64,000 nt of DNA from CALMEC01 sp963765105 (lineage in GTDB: Bacteria; Actinomycetota; Thermoleophilia; Miltoncostaeales; Miltoncostaeaceae), in contig CAVXUW010000002.1 of NCBI GenBank assembly GCA_963765105.1, forward strand, positions 496,001 to 560,000, read 5' to 3'. The notes beneath the pieces are model-generated. The model was not told where the DNA came from. It made no database searches and worked only from the letters and a program-made list of their open reading frames with translations. Of this stretch, positions 40,902 to 49,203 are shown piece after piece. Position 1 is the stretch's first letter; each line of letters starts with the position of its first letter. A program made the position numbers and the translations under genes.

Positions 40902-42494
40902 ATGACAATCATCCGCCGGCGAATCACGGTGCTTGTGGGCCTTTTCTGTCTTGCTCTGCTCGCCCCGGCCGCCCACGGGGCGGTTACCCTCCCCACGGTT
41001 GGCACGTTCGACCGCCCGGTGTTTCTCACCTCACCCCCGGGCGACATCGAGCGGGTCTTCGTCGTCGAGCGGGGCGGCACGGTCCGCCTGATGGTGGGTG
41101 GTGTCACCCAGCCAGCCCCGTATCTCGATTTGCGGTCGCTCGTCAATTCCAACGGTGATGAGCAGGGGCTTCTCTCGCTGGCCTTCGCGCCGGACTTCGC
41201 GACGAGTCGTCGTCTCTACGTCTACTACACAGGCACCGCCGATGCGACCGCGACCTCGGGTGACATCGTGATCGACGAGTACCAGGCCGCCAGCCCGACC
41301 GCACCCACTGTTGATGTGGCCACGCGCCGGCGGCTCCTGACCATTCCGCACCCCGGCGCCGACAACCACAACGGCGGGCAGCTCGCGTTCGGTCCCGACG
41401 GGCTGCTGTGGCTGGCCACCGGGGATGGCGGTGGGGCAGGCGACACCGACGGCGACGCACAACGCACCACCTCGCGCCTCGGGAAGATGCTCCGCATCGA
41501 TCCGCGCCCCGGTGTGGCAGTCAATCCGCCCGACAATCCGTTCGCCACGGGTGGCGGGGCTCCCGAAGTGTGGTCATCGGGGCTGCGCAACCCGTGGCGC
41601 TTCTCCTTTGATCGCGTCACGGGCGATCTCGTCATCGCCGACGTTGGGCAAGGCTTTGTCGAGGAGGTGAACCTCGTCTCCCGCGCCGGAGGTCTTGGGC
41701 GGGGCGCCAACTACGGATGGAATGCGCTCGAAGGGCGCTACCTCTACGGCTCCAGCCCGATGCGCCTCGCGACGCCGAACGAATACCCCACCGGCAACGT
41801 GCTTCCCGTCATTGAACAGCTTCATTCCGCCGGATGGTGTTCCATCACCGGTGGCTACGTGGTGCGTGACCCGAGTCTTCCCGACGTGGTTGGCAAGTAC
41901 GTCTACGGAGACTTCTGCAAGGGCGAGATTTGGTCGGCATCGCTCAGCGCGAGCGGCGCCGTGGCGAACACGGCCACTGGTCTGACGGCGACGAGCATCA
42001 GCTCGTTCGGCGAAGACGGCTGTGGTCGCGTCTATGTGCTGTCATTGGACGGCCCGGTGAGGCGGCTGAGCGACAGCGGCCGCTGCGCTGGTCCTGCGCC
42101 CACCCCATTCCCGGTGCCCCCGGTCAACCCGGCCGCGGATACCACCTCGCCGACGGTGTTGGCAACGGCAAGCCCACGACAAAAGTTCCGCGGTCGACCC
42201 GACGTGCGGGTTCGCGTGAGGTGCGATGAACCGTGTCTTGTGCGGGCAACCGGCCGGCTGACCATTGGCACGGGCTCGCGCGCAAAGGTTGTCTTCTTGG
42301 TGCCGGTTGCCCGCCGAATCGGACCGGGCCAGCCGGTTGTTTTGCGCCTCCAGATCCCCCAGCGTGCTCGCGCAGGTGTGGCGTCCGCACTCGCCGCCCG
42401 TCGCCGCGTCGTGGCGTCACTGACCGTCCTGGCTCGCGACGGTTCGCAGAACCGTACGGTTCGTCGGCGAACCGTTCAGATCATCCGCGGCTAG
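40902..42494 (+). CDS. Secreted GSDH-fold (PQQ-type) sugar dehydrogenase
   Basis: A 530-residue precursor with signal peptide RRITVLVGLFCLALLAPAAHGA. The beta-propeller shows family landmarks: GLLSLAFAPDF, HNGGQLAFGPDGLLWLATGDGGG, SGLRNPWRFSFDRVTGDLVIADVGQ, GANYGWNALEG, ITGGYVVRDP and YVYGDFCKGEIW. After residue about 385 follows a proline-rich linker and a basic Ig-like C-terminal domain. ATG lies 7 nt after TAGGGT (40889-40894), leaderless. A lipoprotein paralogue without the extra domain sits near 53 kb. Whether PQQ is bound or made by this organism cannot be told. Confidence 0.87.
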   Translation: MTIIRRRITVLVGLFCLALLAPAAHGAVTLPTVGTFDRPVFLTSPPGDIERVFVVERGGTVRLMVGGVTQPAPYLDLRSLVNSNGDEQGLLSLAFAPDFATSRRLYVYYTGTADATATSGDIVIDEYQAASPTAPTVDVATRRRLLTIPHPGADNHNGGQLAFGPDGLLWLATGDGGGAGDTDGDAQRTTSRLGKMLRIDPRPGVAVNPPDNPFATGGGAPEVWSSGLRNPWRFSFDRVTGDLVIADVGQGFVEEVNLVSRAGGLGRGANYGWNALEGRYLYGSSPMRLATPNEYPTGNVLPVIEQLHSAGWCSITGGYVVRDPSLPDVVGKYVYGDFCKGEIWSASLSASGAVANTATGLTATSISSFGEDGCGRVYVLSLDGPVRRLSDSGRCAGPAPTPFPVPPVNPAADTTSPTVLATASPRQKFRGRPDVRVRVRCDEPCLVRATGRLTIGTGSRAKVVFLVPVARRIGPGQPVVLRLQIPQRARAGVASALAARRRVVASLTVLARDGSQNRTVRRRTVQIIRG

Positions 42495-42516
42495 TGTGTG
42501 GGCACGCATGAACATA

Positions 42517-42573
42517 TGCGCCAAACCCCTGATTTTCATCTCCTTTTGAAGGTTTCTTGACAGCTTTGGCGCA
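42517..42573. repeat. Inverted repeat in the promoter region of the membrane GGDEF gene
   Basis: TGCGCCAAA (42517-42525) and TTTGGCGCA (42565-42573) are perfect 9-bp arms 39 bp apart. A TTGACA-like hexamer (about 42557-42562) sits just before the right arm. The site may be a pair of operator half-sites or a long-loop leader hairpin. Confidence 0.4.
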
Positions 42574-42621
42574 CAAGAGACTCAGAGACGGTACGGAAAG
42601 GATGCTCTCCGTCCCGGAACG

Positions 42622-43758
42622 GTGTGCGTCGACCTTCTCCGGAAACCCCGCAGCGTGAACGACAGCGACAAGCCACTCCTTCGCAACATCCTCGTTCCTC
42701 GTCGGCCTCCCCGCGAGGTGGACCCGGACCTATCGGTCGGTGCCGAGGTCATCGTTGCGGCGCGACTTGCGGTGGTTGTGGTGTTGGCGCTCTTCATCGT
42801 CTGGGTCGAGATTCCCTATCAAGGCGCGGCGATCACCGTACTTGCGCTCAGCGTGGTCACGCATTTCGTGTTCTGGGTAACCCATGTTCGGAACCGAAAG
42901 CCCATCACTCCCGTGACGGCGATGGCGACGATCGTGGCCGACACGGTGGGCATCGGGGTTGGTGTTCTCGTGACCGGAGGCGTCGACAGTCCGTTGGTCC
43001 TCCTCTGGGGCACCAACGTCGCGATCGGCGCGATTTGGCTGGGTGCGCGGCGGACGCTCCCCGTGATCGGCGTCGTCATCGCGGTCTTGATCGTGGCCCT
43101 CATCGTGGATCCCGCGACGGATTTGGTGCTCTCCGGCCTTCAGAGTGCAGTCTTCGCCGCGTTTTGCCTGGCGGTCATCGTCGCTCACGGTGGGGTTGTC
43201 GCTGCCCAGCAGCGCTTTGCTCTTGCCGTGATTCATGCGGCGGAGGAGCGGGCGCGACGCGATCCACTCACGGGTCTTCTCAACCGTGCGGCTCTTGAGG
43301 AGCAGATACTGGTCGAGATCGATCGCGCCCGTCGTTACGACCATTCCCTCGCCGTCGTCATGGTCGACCTGGACGACTTCAAACAGGTCAACGACACACG
43401 GGGGCATCTGGCCGGCGACGCCGTACTGATCGACGTGGCCGATCAGTTGACCCGTGAGATGCGCCGGTCGGACGTGGTGGTGAGATTCGGGGGCGAGGAG
43501 TTCGTGATGCTCTTGCCCGAGACCGATCAGCCGGCGGCATTCTCACTCGCGGAGCGGCTTCGTCACCGAGTGCTGAGCTCACCGGCAAGCCAGGGAGTGA
43601 CCTTGAGCGTGGGTGTGGCCGTCTACCCGGATGCCGCCGACGATGCGGACGAGTTGATCAACTGCGCCGATCGCGCGCTCTACGCCGCCAAAGCCGACGG
43701 GAAGAACTGCACCGTCGTCTACGCTCCGCCCAGCTCAGGCGAGACCGTAAACCGCTGA
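42622..43758 (+). CDS. Membrane GGDEF diguanylate cyclase
   Basis: A 378-residue protein with five or six N-terminal transmembrane helices (VIVAARLAVVVVLALFIVWV; AITVLALSVVTHFVFWV; GVLVTGGVDSPLVLLWG; LPVIGVVIAVLIVALIV; SAVFAAFCLAVIVAHG) and a C-terminal GGDEF domain from about residue 215: DPLTGLLNRAALEEQ, VMVDLDDFKQVND, RFGGEEFVMLLPE. The active-site GGEEF is intact; no RxxD inhibitory site is evident just upstream. GTG 42622 or GTG 42655 are both possible starts. Second c-di-GMP gene of the window. Confidence 0.9.
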   Translation: MCVDLLRKPRSVNDSDKPLLRNILVPRRPPREVDPDLSVGAEVIVAARLAVVVVLALFIVWVEIPYQGAAITVLALSVVTHFVFWVTHVRNRKPITPVTAMATIVADTVGIGVGVLVTGGVDSPLVLLWGTNVAIGAIWLGARRTLPVIGVVIAVLIVALIVDPATDLVLSGLQSAVFAAFCLAVIVAHGGVVAAQQRFALAVIHAAEERARRDPLTGLLNRAALEEQILVEIDRARRYDHSLAVVMVDLDDFKQVNDTRGHLAGDAVLIDVADQLTREMRRSDVVVRFGGEEFVMLLPETDQPAAFSLAERLRHRVLSSPASQGVTLSVGVAVYPDAADDADELINCADRALYAAKADGKNCTVVYAPPSSGETVNR

Positions 43759-44134
43759 GATGGCGACAAATCGAACCGAGCCAAAGGGGTGACCAACGCA
43801 GCGAGGCCGCGCCGGCGCGCCGGGTGATGTGAATCGCAACGATGCGTTCACGGCTTTTGCGGGGCCCGGGATGTTTCCGCAAGAACGGTGTTGACCATTG
43901 CCGTGTGAAACTCGGACGGTTGCTCGAACAGCGGACGATGTAGCCGCTGGATCAGTCGCTGTGAAAACCAAAATACTCATAGAGACTTCTCAAGTTTTTC
44001 CGTAGTTCGGCCGACAAATGGATTGTCGTCTTTGCACGGCGGCAGCTCCGACGGCTTCACCAACGAAATGGATTTCGATGCGCCCGATAGGTCATGCGTA
44101 CGTTCCGGCAACGAGTTCTGCGACACGAGCAGGC
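43759..44134. other. Leader/intergenic region before the subtilase
   Basis: No convincing gene. Contains a 6-bp hairpin CAGCGG/CCGCTG near 43930-43952 and A/T-richer DNA around 43970-44010 that could hold the subtilase promoter. In-frame ATGs at 44018 and 44078 could extend the subtilase upstream, but their codons precede a normal signal peptide. A GEMM-like riboswitch was considered and not supported. Confidence 0.35.
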
Positions 44135-45874
44135 ATGAGGCAGCGCGCCCAACGCGAGGGTCGTTCCCTTGGCGTGATCTGCGCGGCGGCGCTCATGATG
44201 ACCGCAGGCGTGTCTCCCGCACTGGCGACGGCAGGCGCCCCCACGACCGCATCGGTGATTGTGCGGGAACTCCCCGGGGCAGGAAGTGGACCCGAAGCAA
44301 TGGTCCTGCGGCTCGGCGGTCGCGTCGATCGACAGCTCGCAATCGTCAACGGATTCGCCGCGACTGTTCCGACCGCATCGGTGAGCGCGCTGAAACGCAC
44401 CCCGGGTGTCTCTGACGTCGCGATGAACCAGCGCGTCACACTCAACGCAGTCGATGGTGTCGATATGAAGGTCCCTGGTGGGAGCTTCGGGGTGAAGAAA
44501 GCGGTCGGCGCCGGTACGGTGTGGAACGAGGGTTTTCGTGGTGCCGGTGTCGGGGTTGCGATCATCGACTCAGGAGTGTCACGAGTCAAAGGGCTTGCGG
44601 GAGCGGGAAAGGTCGTCTACGGACCCGACCTGTCTTTTGAATCGCAGGCAGCCAACCTCACGAACAAAGATACCTTCGGCCACGGCACACACCTCGCCGG
44701 AATTATCGCCGGTCGTGACCCCGAAGCCCCCGCCGATGTCAAGGACGGAACGTACGACTACTTCCTCGGGGTCGCTCCCGATGCGAAGATCATTTCCCTC
44801 AAAGTCGCCGACCGGAACGGAGCGACGGACGTCTCCCAGATCCTCGCGGCGATTGACTGGGTCGTCCAGCACAAGAACGATCCCGGCCTCAACATTCGCG
44901 TGCTCAACCTCTCGTTCGGAACGGACGGCGTGCAGGACTACCGCATCGACCCCCTCGCGTACGCCGTGGAGGTTGCCTGGAAGAAGGGCATTGTGGTGGT
45001 CGTCTCGGCCGGTAACGGCGGCTACGGCTCTGAGAAACTGAACAACCCCGCATACGATCCGTACGTCCTTGCGGTCGGTGGCACGGATAGCAAAGGGACG
45101 CACAACTCGAACGACGACACGATTCCCTCCTGGTCGAGTTTCGGTGACGGGACGCGAAACCCGGACATCGTCGCCCCCGGAAAGTCGATCGTCAGTCTCC
45201 GCGTGCCGGGCTCGGCGCTCGACGAGGCGTACCCCGCTGCCCGGCAGGGCACCTCGCCACGCTTCTTCCGCGGCTCCGGCACGTCGGAGTCGGCGGCCGT
45301 GGTCTCCGGTGCCGTCGCGTTGCTGCTTCAGAAGAAGCCGCAGCTCACGCCGGATCAGGTCAAGGCGATTCTCAAAGGCACCGCGAAGTTCCTTCCCGTT
45401 GCCGATAGCCGGGGCCAGGGAGCAGGTCTGATCGACCTCACGAAAGCGCGCGACGCCGCCGTGCCCGCCAACAGCGCTCAGACGTGGCCCTCGTCAACGG
45501 GCACCGGATCGCTGGACGCAGCTCGCGGGTCGGAACGGCTCGAGGACGAGGGCGCTGTTCTCAACGGAGAGCGCGATATCTTCGGCGCACCCTGGGATGG
45601 TCGCTCATGGGCGGGTCGTTCGTGGTCGGGCACGGCATGGACGGGCGGCGACTGGAATGGTCGCTCGTGGACCGGCAGCGTCTGGACCGGTGACGTCTGG
45701 ACCGGTCGTTCGTGGACGGGCTCGTCATGGTCGGGACGGTCATGGACAGGTCGCTCCTGGTCGGGGCGTTCGTGGACCGGTTCGTCGTGGTCCGGCTCCG
45801 GCTGGAGTGGTGCTGCCTGGACGGGCCGCTCGTGGTCGGGTCGTAGCTGGTCGAGCGCCGGTTGGGGTGACTGA
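44135..45874 (+). CDS. Secreted subtilisin-like (S8) protease with C-terminal Trp pentapeptide repeats
   Basis: About 579 residues from ATG 44135 (ATGs at 44018 and 44078 are alternatives). Signal peptide GRSLGVICAAALMMTAGVSPALA, an I9-like prodomain region (TASVIVRELPGAGSG...RVTLNAVDGV), then the S8 triad: Asp in GVAIIDSGVS, His in FGHGTHLAGIIAG, Ser in GSGTSESAAVVSGAVALL, plus Asn in VVVSAGNGGYG. After the catalytic domain the tail is about 18 copies of W-(S/T)-G-x-x (45593-45862) ending in WGD. The repeats probably bind wall, glycans or themselves; this is inference. Confidence 0.87.
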   Translation: MRQRAQREGRSLGVICAAALMMTAGVSPALATAGAPTTASVIVRELPGAGSGPEAMVLRLGGRVDRQLAIVNGFAATVPTASVSALKRTPGVSDVAMNQRVTLNAVDGVDMKVPGGSFGVKKAVGAGTVWNEGFRGAGVGVAIIDSGVSRVKGLAGAGKVVYGPDLSFESQAANLTNKDTFGHGTHLAGIIAGRDPEAPADVKDGTYDYFLGVAPDAKIISLKVADRNGATDVSQILAAIDWVVQHKNDPGLNIRVLNLSFGTDGVQDYRIDPLAYAVEVAWKKGIVVVVSAGNGGYGSEKLNNPAYDPYVLAVGGTDSKGTHNSNDDTIPSWSSFGDGTRNPDIVAPGKSIVSLRVPGSALDEAYPAARQGTSPRFFRGSGTSESAAVVSGAVALLLQKKPQLTPDQVKAILKGTAKFLPVADSRGQGAGLIDLTKARDAAVPANSAQTWPSSTGTGSLDAARGSERLEDEGAVLNGERDIFGAPWDGRSWAGRSWSGTAWTGGDWNGRSWTGSVWTGDVWTGRSWTGSSWSGRSWTGRSWSGRSWTGSSWSGSGWSGAAWTGRSWSGRSWSSAGWGD

Positions 45875-45963
45875 GGACGGTCGGCAACGCCTGGGTATCG
45901 AGACCCGGGCGTCCCGGGCTCCGGCGGACCACAGCTACTCGCCTGCGGACTCCGGGAGAGGCG

Positions 45964-46245
45964 CTAGATGTAGTCCTTCCAGCGTGTGATCGCAAACAAG
46001 GTAGTAATCCAGGCGAAGAGGACGCCGAGGACTGCGGCGGCGATCCAATCGGTGTGCCCGTCACGGCCGAGCGCGCGAATGAACTCGACAAAAAGGGCAA
46101 CGGCGAGCACGCCGAAAAGGATGAACCCGAGCCAGTTCCCCCATCCCGTGGGAAGCAGCTTCTTGACGCCGGTCAGTTCCACCGTCGGCTCGTAGTTACG
46201 GCGTCGGCCGCCAGACTTCTTTTTGTTGCGTGAACTCGTTGCCAC
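45964..46245 (-). CDS. Small two-helix membrane protein of unknown function
   Basis: A 93-residue protein: basic N-terminus (SRNKKKSGGRRRNYEPTVELTG) then two transmembrane segments (WLGFILFGVLAVALFVEFI; WIAAAVLGVLFAWITTLFAI) ending in TRWKDYI. Size and layout recall CrgA-like actinobacterial division proteins, but the sequence does not match closely enough to claim it. GTG at 46245 or 46251. Convergent with the subtilase, divergent from an SDR. Confidence 0.6.
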   Translation of the reverse strand: MATSSRNKKKSGGRRRNYEPTVELTGVKKLLPTGWGNWLGFILFGVLAVALFVEFIRALGRDGHTDWIAAAVLGVLFAWITTLFAITRWKDYI

Positions 46246-46300
46246 GTCCACGACGATAGCAGCCGCGCGCCGCGCCCCGACCCGCGGTAGGCTCGCGGAA

Positions 46301-47047
46301 ATGGATCTCGGAATTGCGGGTCGGATTGCCCTCGTCACCGGTGCCAGCCGCGGATTGGGTTTCGCCGCCGCGAAGGCGTTGGCAGCGGAGGGCTGCCGTG
46401 TTGCGATCGTTGGGCGTTCGGCCGATCGTATCCAGGCCGCCGCCGCAGAGTTGGGTGCGCACCCAATCGTGGCCGATATGGCCGATCCCCAGGGGCCCGC
46501 GTCGGCGGTTGCCGAGACCACGGAGCGCCTTGGCCCGGTGGACATTCTCGTCGCCAACGCGGGCGGGCCGCAACCCGGTGGCTTCACCGCAGTAACCGAG
46601 GAGGACTGGGACGCGGCCATCCAGCAGAACCTGATGGGGACCGTGCGACTGATGACTGCGGTGCTGCCCAATATGCGTGCCCGCACGTGGGGTCGCATCA
46701 TCACGATCACCAGTCGTACCGTCCGCGAGGCAATCGACGGTCTCGTGCTCTCGAACGCCACACGTGCTGGTGTAGCCGGTGCGGTCCGGACCGTGGCGCG
46801 GGAAGTGGCGCGCGAGGGGATTTGCGTCAACAACGTCATGCCCGGCTCATTCGCGACCGAGCGGCTGGTGGAGATTCACGGCAGCGCCGAGGCGGTTGCC
46901 GCACGCGGAGCGGCATCGGTGATGGGCCGTATCGGCGACCCCGATGAGATGGGCGCGCTCATCACCTTTCTGGCCAGCCAGCAGGCCGCGTACATCACCG
47001 GAGCCTCGATCTTGATCGATGGGGGGGAGGGCGCAATCATCGCGTGA
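46301..47047 (+). CDS. Atypical SDR oxidoreductase (3-oxoacyl-ACP reductase-like) lacking YxxxK
   Basis: A 248-residue SDR: GASRGLGFAAAKALAAEG cofactor loop, ADMADP, LVANAGGP, the Ser in ITSRTVREAIDG, and YITGASILIDGG near the end. Where the catalytic Tyr-x-x-x-Lys should be, the sequence reads LVLSNATRAGVAG, so the usual Tyr and Lys are absent; a subset of SDRs shares this S-N-x-x-R form. ATG lies 7 nt after TAGGCT (46288-46293), leaderless. Its stop overlaps the thioesterase GTG. Confidence 0.85.
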   Translation: MDLGIAGRIALVTGASRGLGFAAAKALAAEGCRVAIVGRSADRIQAAAAELGAHPIVADMADPQGPASAVAETTERLGPVDILVANAGGPQPGGFTAVTEEDWDAAIQQNLMGTVRLMTAVLPNMRARTWGRIITITSRTVREAIDGLVLSNATRAGVAGAVRTVAREVAREGICVNNVMPGSFATERLVEIHGSAEAVAARGAASVMGRIGDPDEMGALITFLASQQAAYITGASILIDGGEGAIIA

Positions 47048-47475
47048 ACGAGCAGTTTCGATTCACTCTCCGCACCCGCGCCGACTTCAGCGACACCGAT
47101 GTCACGGGCGTCGTCTACTACGGTCGCTACGCGGCCCTCATGGACCGCGGCGTGACGGAGTATCGCCGCCGCCTCGGCATTGACCTGCTCGGACCGGAGG
47201 GGCACCACTACTTGGTGCGAGCTGCGGCGTTTAGCTACCACGACTCGCTGCGCTTCGATGATGAGGTCGACGTCCACGTTCGCGTCGCCCATCTTGGTGG
47301 CTCCAGCCACCGGTACGCCGTTGCGGTCGACCGGGTTGAGTCGGACGGTAACGTGCGGTGCGCCGATTGTGAGCTCACGATTGTCGGCGTCGATGGGTAC
47401 GGGGTGGCCGCCGTGCCGAGTCCACTGCCCGACCAGCTGCGAACGGCGTTTGCGACATTCGAGGGCCTGTCATGA
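47044..47475 (+). CDS. Acyl-CoA thioesterase, YbgC/4HBT hotdog family
   Basis: A 143-residue hotdog protein. FSDTDVTGVVYYGRYAALMDRGVTEY holds the catalytic Asp of the 4-hydroxybenzoyl-CoA thioesterase family, followed by VRAAAFSYHDSLRFDDEVDVHVRV. GTG start overlaps the SDR by 4 bp and its stop overlaps the next ATG, so the three genes are coupled. With the SDR it may handle an acyl-CoA or acyl-ACP, but the substrate is unknown. Confidence 0.88.
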   Translation: MNEQFRFTLRTRADFSDTDVTGVVYYGRYAALMDRGVTEYRRRLGIDLLGPEGHHYLVRAAAFSYHDSLRFDDEVDVHVRVAHLGGSSHRYAVAVDRVESDGNVRCADCELTIVGVDGYGVAAVPSPLPDQLRTAFATFEGLS

Positions 47476-48146
47476 GCGCGGCGTCACGCGAACGGTTCGG
47501 TGAGCTCGTTGCCGAGCTGGACCCGGACCTGGCCGAGGCCAACCTGCTCATCGCCGCGGAGGCATATCCCCGTCTGGACATCGCCCGGTGGCTCGGAGAA
47601 GTGGATGGGCTCGCTGCAGAGGCAACGACCCTGGGAGGCGGCCTCACGGGGGTGGTCACCGCGTTGCGGGAGGCCGACTTGCGCGGGGACCGCTCCACCT
47701 ACGACGATCCACGGAACTCATTCCTCAATGACGTGCTCGACCGTCGCACCGGCCTGCCGATCGCTTTGTCGGTGCTCACCGTTGCGGTTGGGCGGCGGGT
47801 CGGGCTTGATCTGTCCTGTGTAGGGATGCCCGGCCATGTGATCGTGGTCGACGCATCGCGACCCCGGCCGCTGTACCTCGATCCCTTCGACGATTGGGCC
47901 CGGCGAACGGTCGACCAGTGTCGTCAGATCGTGTCGGTTTCCGCCGGGGTCGATCTCGAGCCCGAGCACCTCGAAGCAACCTCACCGCACCTGATCATCC
48001 GACGCATGCTGGCCAACCTCACCGGCTCCTACATGCGTCGGGAGATGTACCCGGACGCCCTGTGGACGGTTGAGCTCCACGCAATCATCGCTCCCGACGA
48101 CCCGAATGTGGTCGAGCAGCGCCGGGCCATCGAGCAGCTCATGTAG
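47472..48146 (+). CDS. SirB1-family transglutaminase-like/TPR protein
   Basis: A 224-residue protein with the family landmark YDDPRNSFLNDVLDRRTGLPIALSVLTVAVGRRVGLDLSCVGMPGHVIV, which contains the Cys and His of a transglutaminase-like fold, and a C-terminal helical repeat region (NLTGSYMRREMYPDALWTVELHAIIAPDDP). The biochemical role is not settled. ATG overlaps the thioesterase stop. Confidence 0.85.
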   Translation: MSAASRERFGELVAELDPDLAEANLLIAAEAYPRLDIARWLGEVDGLAAEATTLGGGLTGVVTALREADLRGDRSTYDDPRNSFLNDVLDRRTGLPIALSVLTVAVGRRVGLDLSCVGMPGHVIVVDASRPRPLYLDPFDDWARRTVDQCRQIVSVSAGVDLEPEHLEATSPHLIIRRMLANLTGSYMRREMYPDALWTVELHAIIAPDDPNVVEQRRAIEQLM

Positions 48147-48149
48147 CGG

Positions 48150-48824
48150 TCAGGTGAAGGGCAGGTCCCGGATGGAGTCGTCGGTGATGGCCCCGATGAT
48201 CGCCGAGACAACTTCGTCGGTCGGTCGCCCGCTGGGCAGCTTGGGAGGCGTACCCGCGATCGCTCGATGTTCGAGTCCCGTCGCGGTGTGCGGCGGCCGG
48301 ACGTCGACGAGCCGGATTGACCGTCGTCGAAGTTCGCGCGCGGCGGCGCGATTGAAAGCGGTTATGCCCGCTTTGGATGCGGAGTACGCCGCCATCCCCG
48401 CTGTGGGCATGTCCGCGACGATTGCCGAGAGAACGACAATGACCCCACCACCGTCGAGACGTTTGGCGGCAGCGCGGACGAGACGCATCGGGGCGATGAG
48501 GTTCACGGCAATCAACTCATCGAGCGTCTCGTCGGAGAGCTCGTTCACATCCCCAAACGCCACGACTCCCGCGGCATGGATGACGATGTCGAGGCCGCCG
48601 AGGGCATCCGCAGCTGTGGTCACCACATGTTCGGGTGCGGCGCGTTCGCCCAGATCGGCGACGATTGTGTGCGCGGAAAATTGGTGGTGAAGTGAATCGA
48701 GTTTCTGGGCGTCGCGACCGCTGACCGCGAGGCGCGCCCCGTGCGTGGAGAGCTGCTCTGCGATCAACCCACCGAGCGAACCCGTTGCGCCGGTTATCAA
48801 GACGCGAGCGTCGTTGAGCTCCAT
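48150..48824 (-). CDS. Short-chain dehydrogenase/reductase
   Basis: A 224-residue classical SDR: LITGATGSLGGLIAEQL, ADLGERAAPE, VIHAAGVVAFG, the catalytic Ser in VVLSAIVA and Tyr-x-x-x-Lys in AAYSASKAG. Complete active site, unlike the neighbour at 46.3 kb. Substrate unknown. Convergent with the SirB1-like gene, 3 bp apart. Confidence 0.9.
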   Translation of the reverse strand: MELNDARVLITGATGSLGGLIAEQLSTHGARLAVSGRDAQKLDSLHHQFSAHTIVADLGERAAPEHVVTTAADALGGLDIVIHAAGVVAFGDVNELSDETLDELIAVNLIAPMRLVRAAAKRLDGGGVIVVLSAIVADMPTAGMAAYSASKAGITAFNRAAARELRRRSIRLVDVRPPHTATGLEHRAIAGTPPKLPSGRPTDEVVSAIIGAITDDSIRDLPFT

Positions 48825-48827
48825 CTT

Positions 48828-48989
48828 CTAACGAACCTCTCCGGAAGGAGGGGTCGCTTGCTGTGGATCGTCAAGGGTGATCTCGGGAGTTCGGCCGTCA
48901 ATCACCGCTCCCCATGTCAGCAAGGCAAGTGCAGCGACGACGATCAACCCAACGACACAGCCCAGAATGAAAAGGCCGGGGGTGTTCAT
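48828..48989 (-). CDS. Tiny single-pass membrane protein
   Basis: A 53-residue protein with GGAGGTAAGGC just before its ATG. One hydrophobic segment (LFILGCVVGLIVVAALALLTWG) and a polar C-terminal tail (DGRTPEITLDDPQQATPPSGEVR). It starts 4 bp after the stop of the 69-residue membrane protein, so the two form a unit. No family recognised. Confidence 0.6.
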   Translation of the reverse strand: MNTPGLFILGCVVGLIVVAALALLTWGAVIDGRTPEITLDDPQQATPPSGEVR

Positions 48990-48993
48990 CGCC

Positions 48994-49203
48994 TTACCTC
49001 CGCGGCAGCAGGAAAGTGCCAAGGCTGAGGATCGTGGGAACCCACACCCCGACGAATATCCCCTCAAGTTCGCTGCCGGAGAACCAAAGGGAGACAGAAA
49101 AGACGAACGAGATGAAGGCGGCGATGAGAATCAGAACTCGGAAGAGCGACTCTCGTTTTCGCTGCCGGGCGTTCGGGGTTTCCTCGTTCGCTTGCAGTGG
49201 CAC
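48994..49203 (-). CDS. Small two-helix membrane protein
   Basis: A 69-residue protein, GTG start with a perfect GGAGG site 6 nt upstream. A basic N-terminus (NARQRKRESLFRV) precedes two hydrophobic segments (LILIAAFISFVFSVSLWFSG; GIFVGVWVPTILSLGTFLL). Paired with the 53-residue protein. Small paired membrane proteins can be transporter accessory subunits, but no transporter gene is adjacent. Confidence 0.65.
   Translation of the reverse strand: MPLQANEETPNARQRKRESLFRVLILIAAFISFVFSVSLWFSGSELEGIFVGVWVPTILSLGTFLLPRR

Noticed and set aside
43759..44017. Possible c-di-GMP (GEMM) or c-di-AMP riboswitch before the subtilase
   Set aside because: A GCCAAA...AACGCAGCGAGGCC stretch is suggestive, but the GNRA tetraloop and second conserved stem are not visible.
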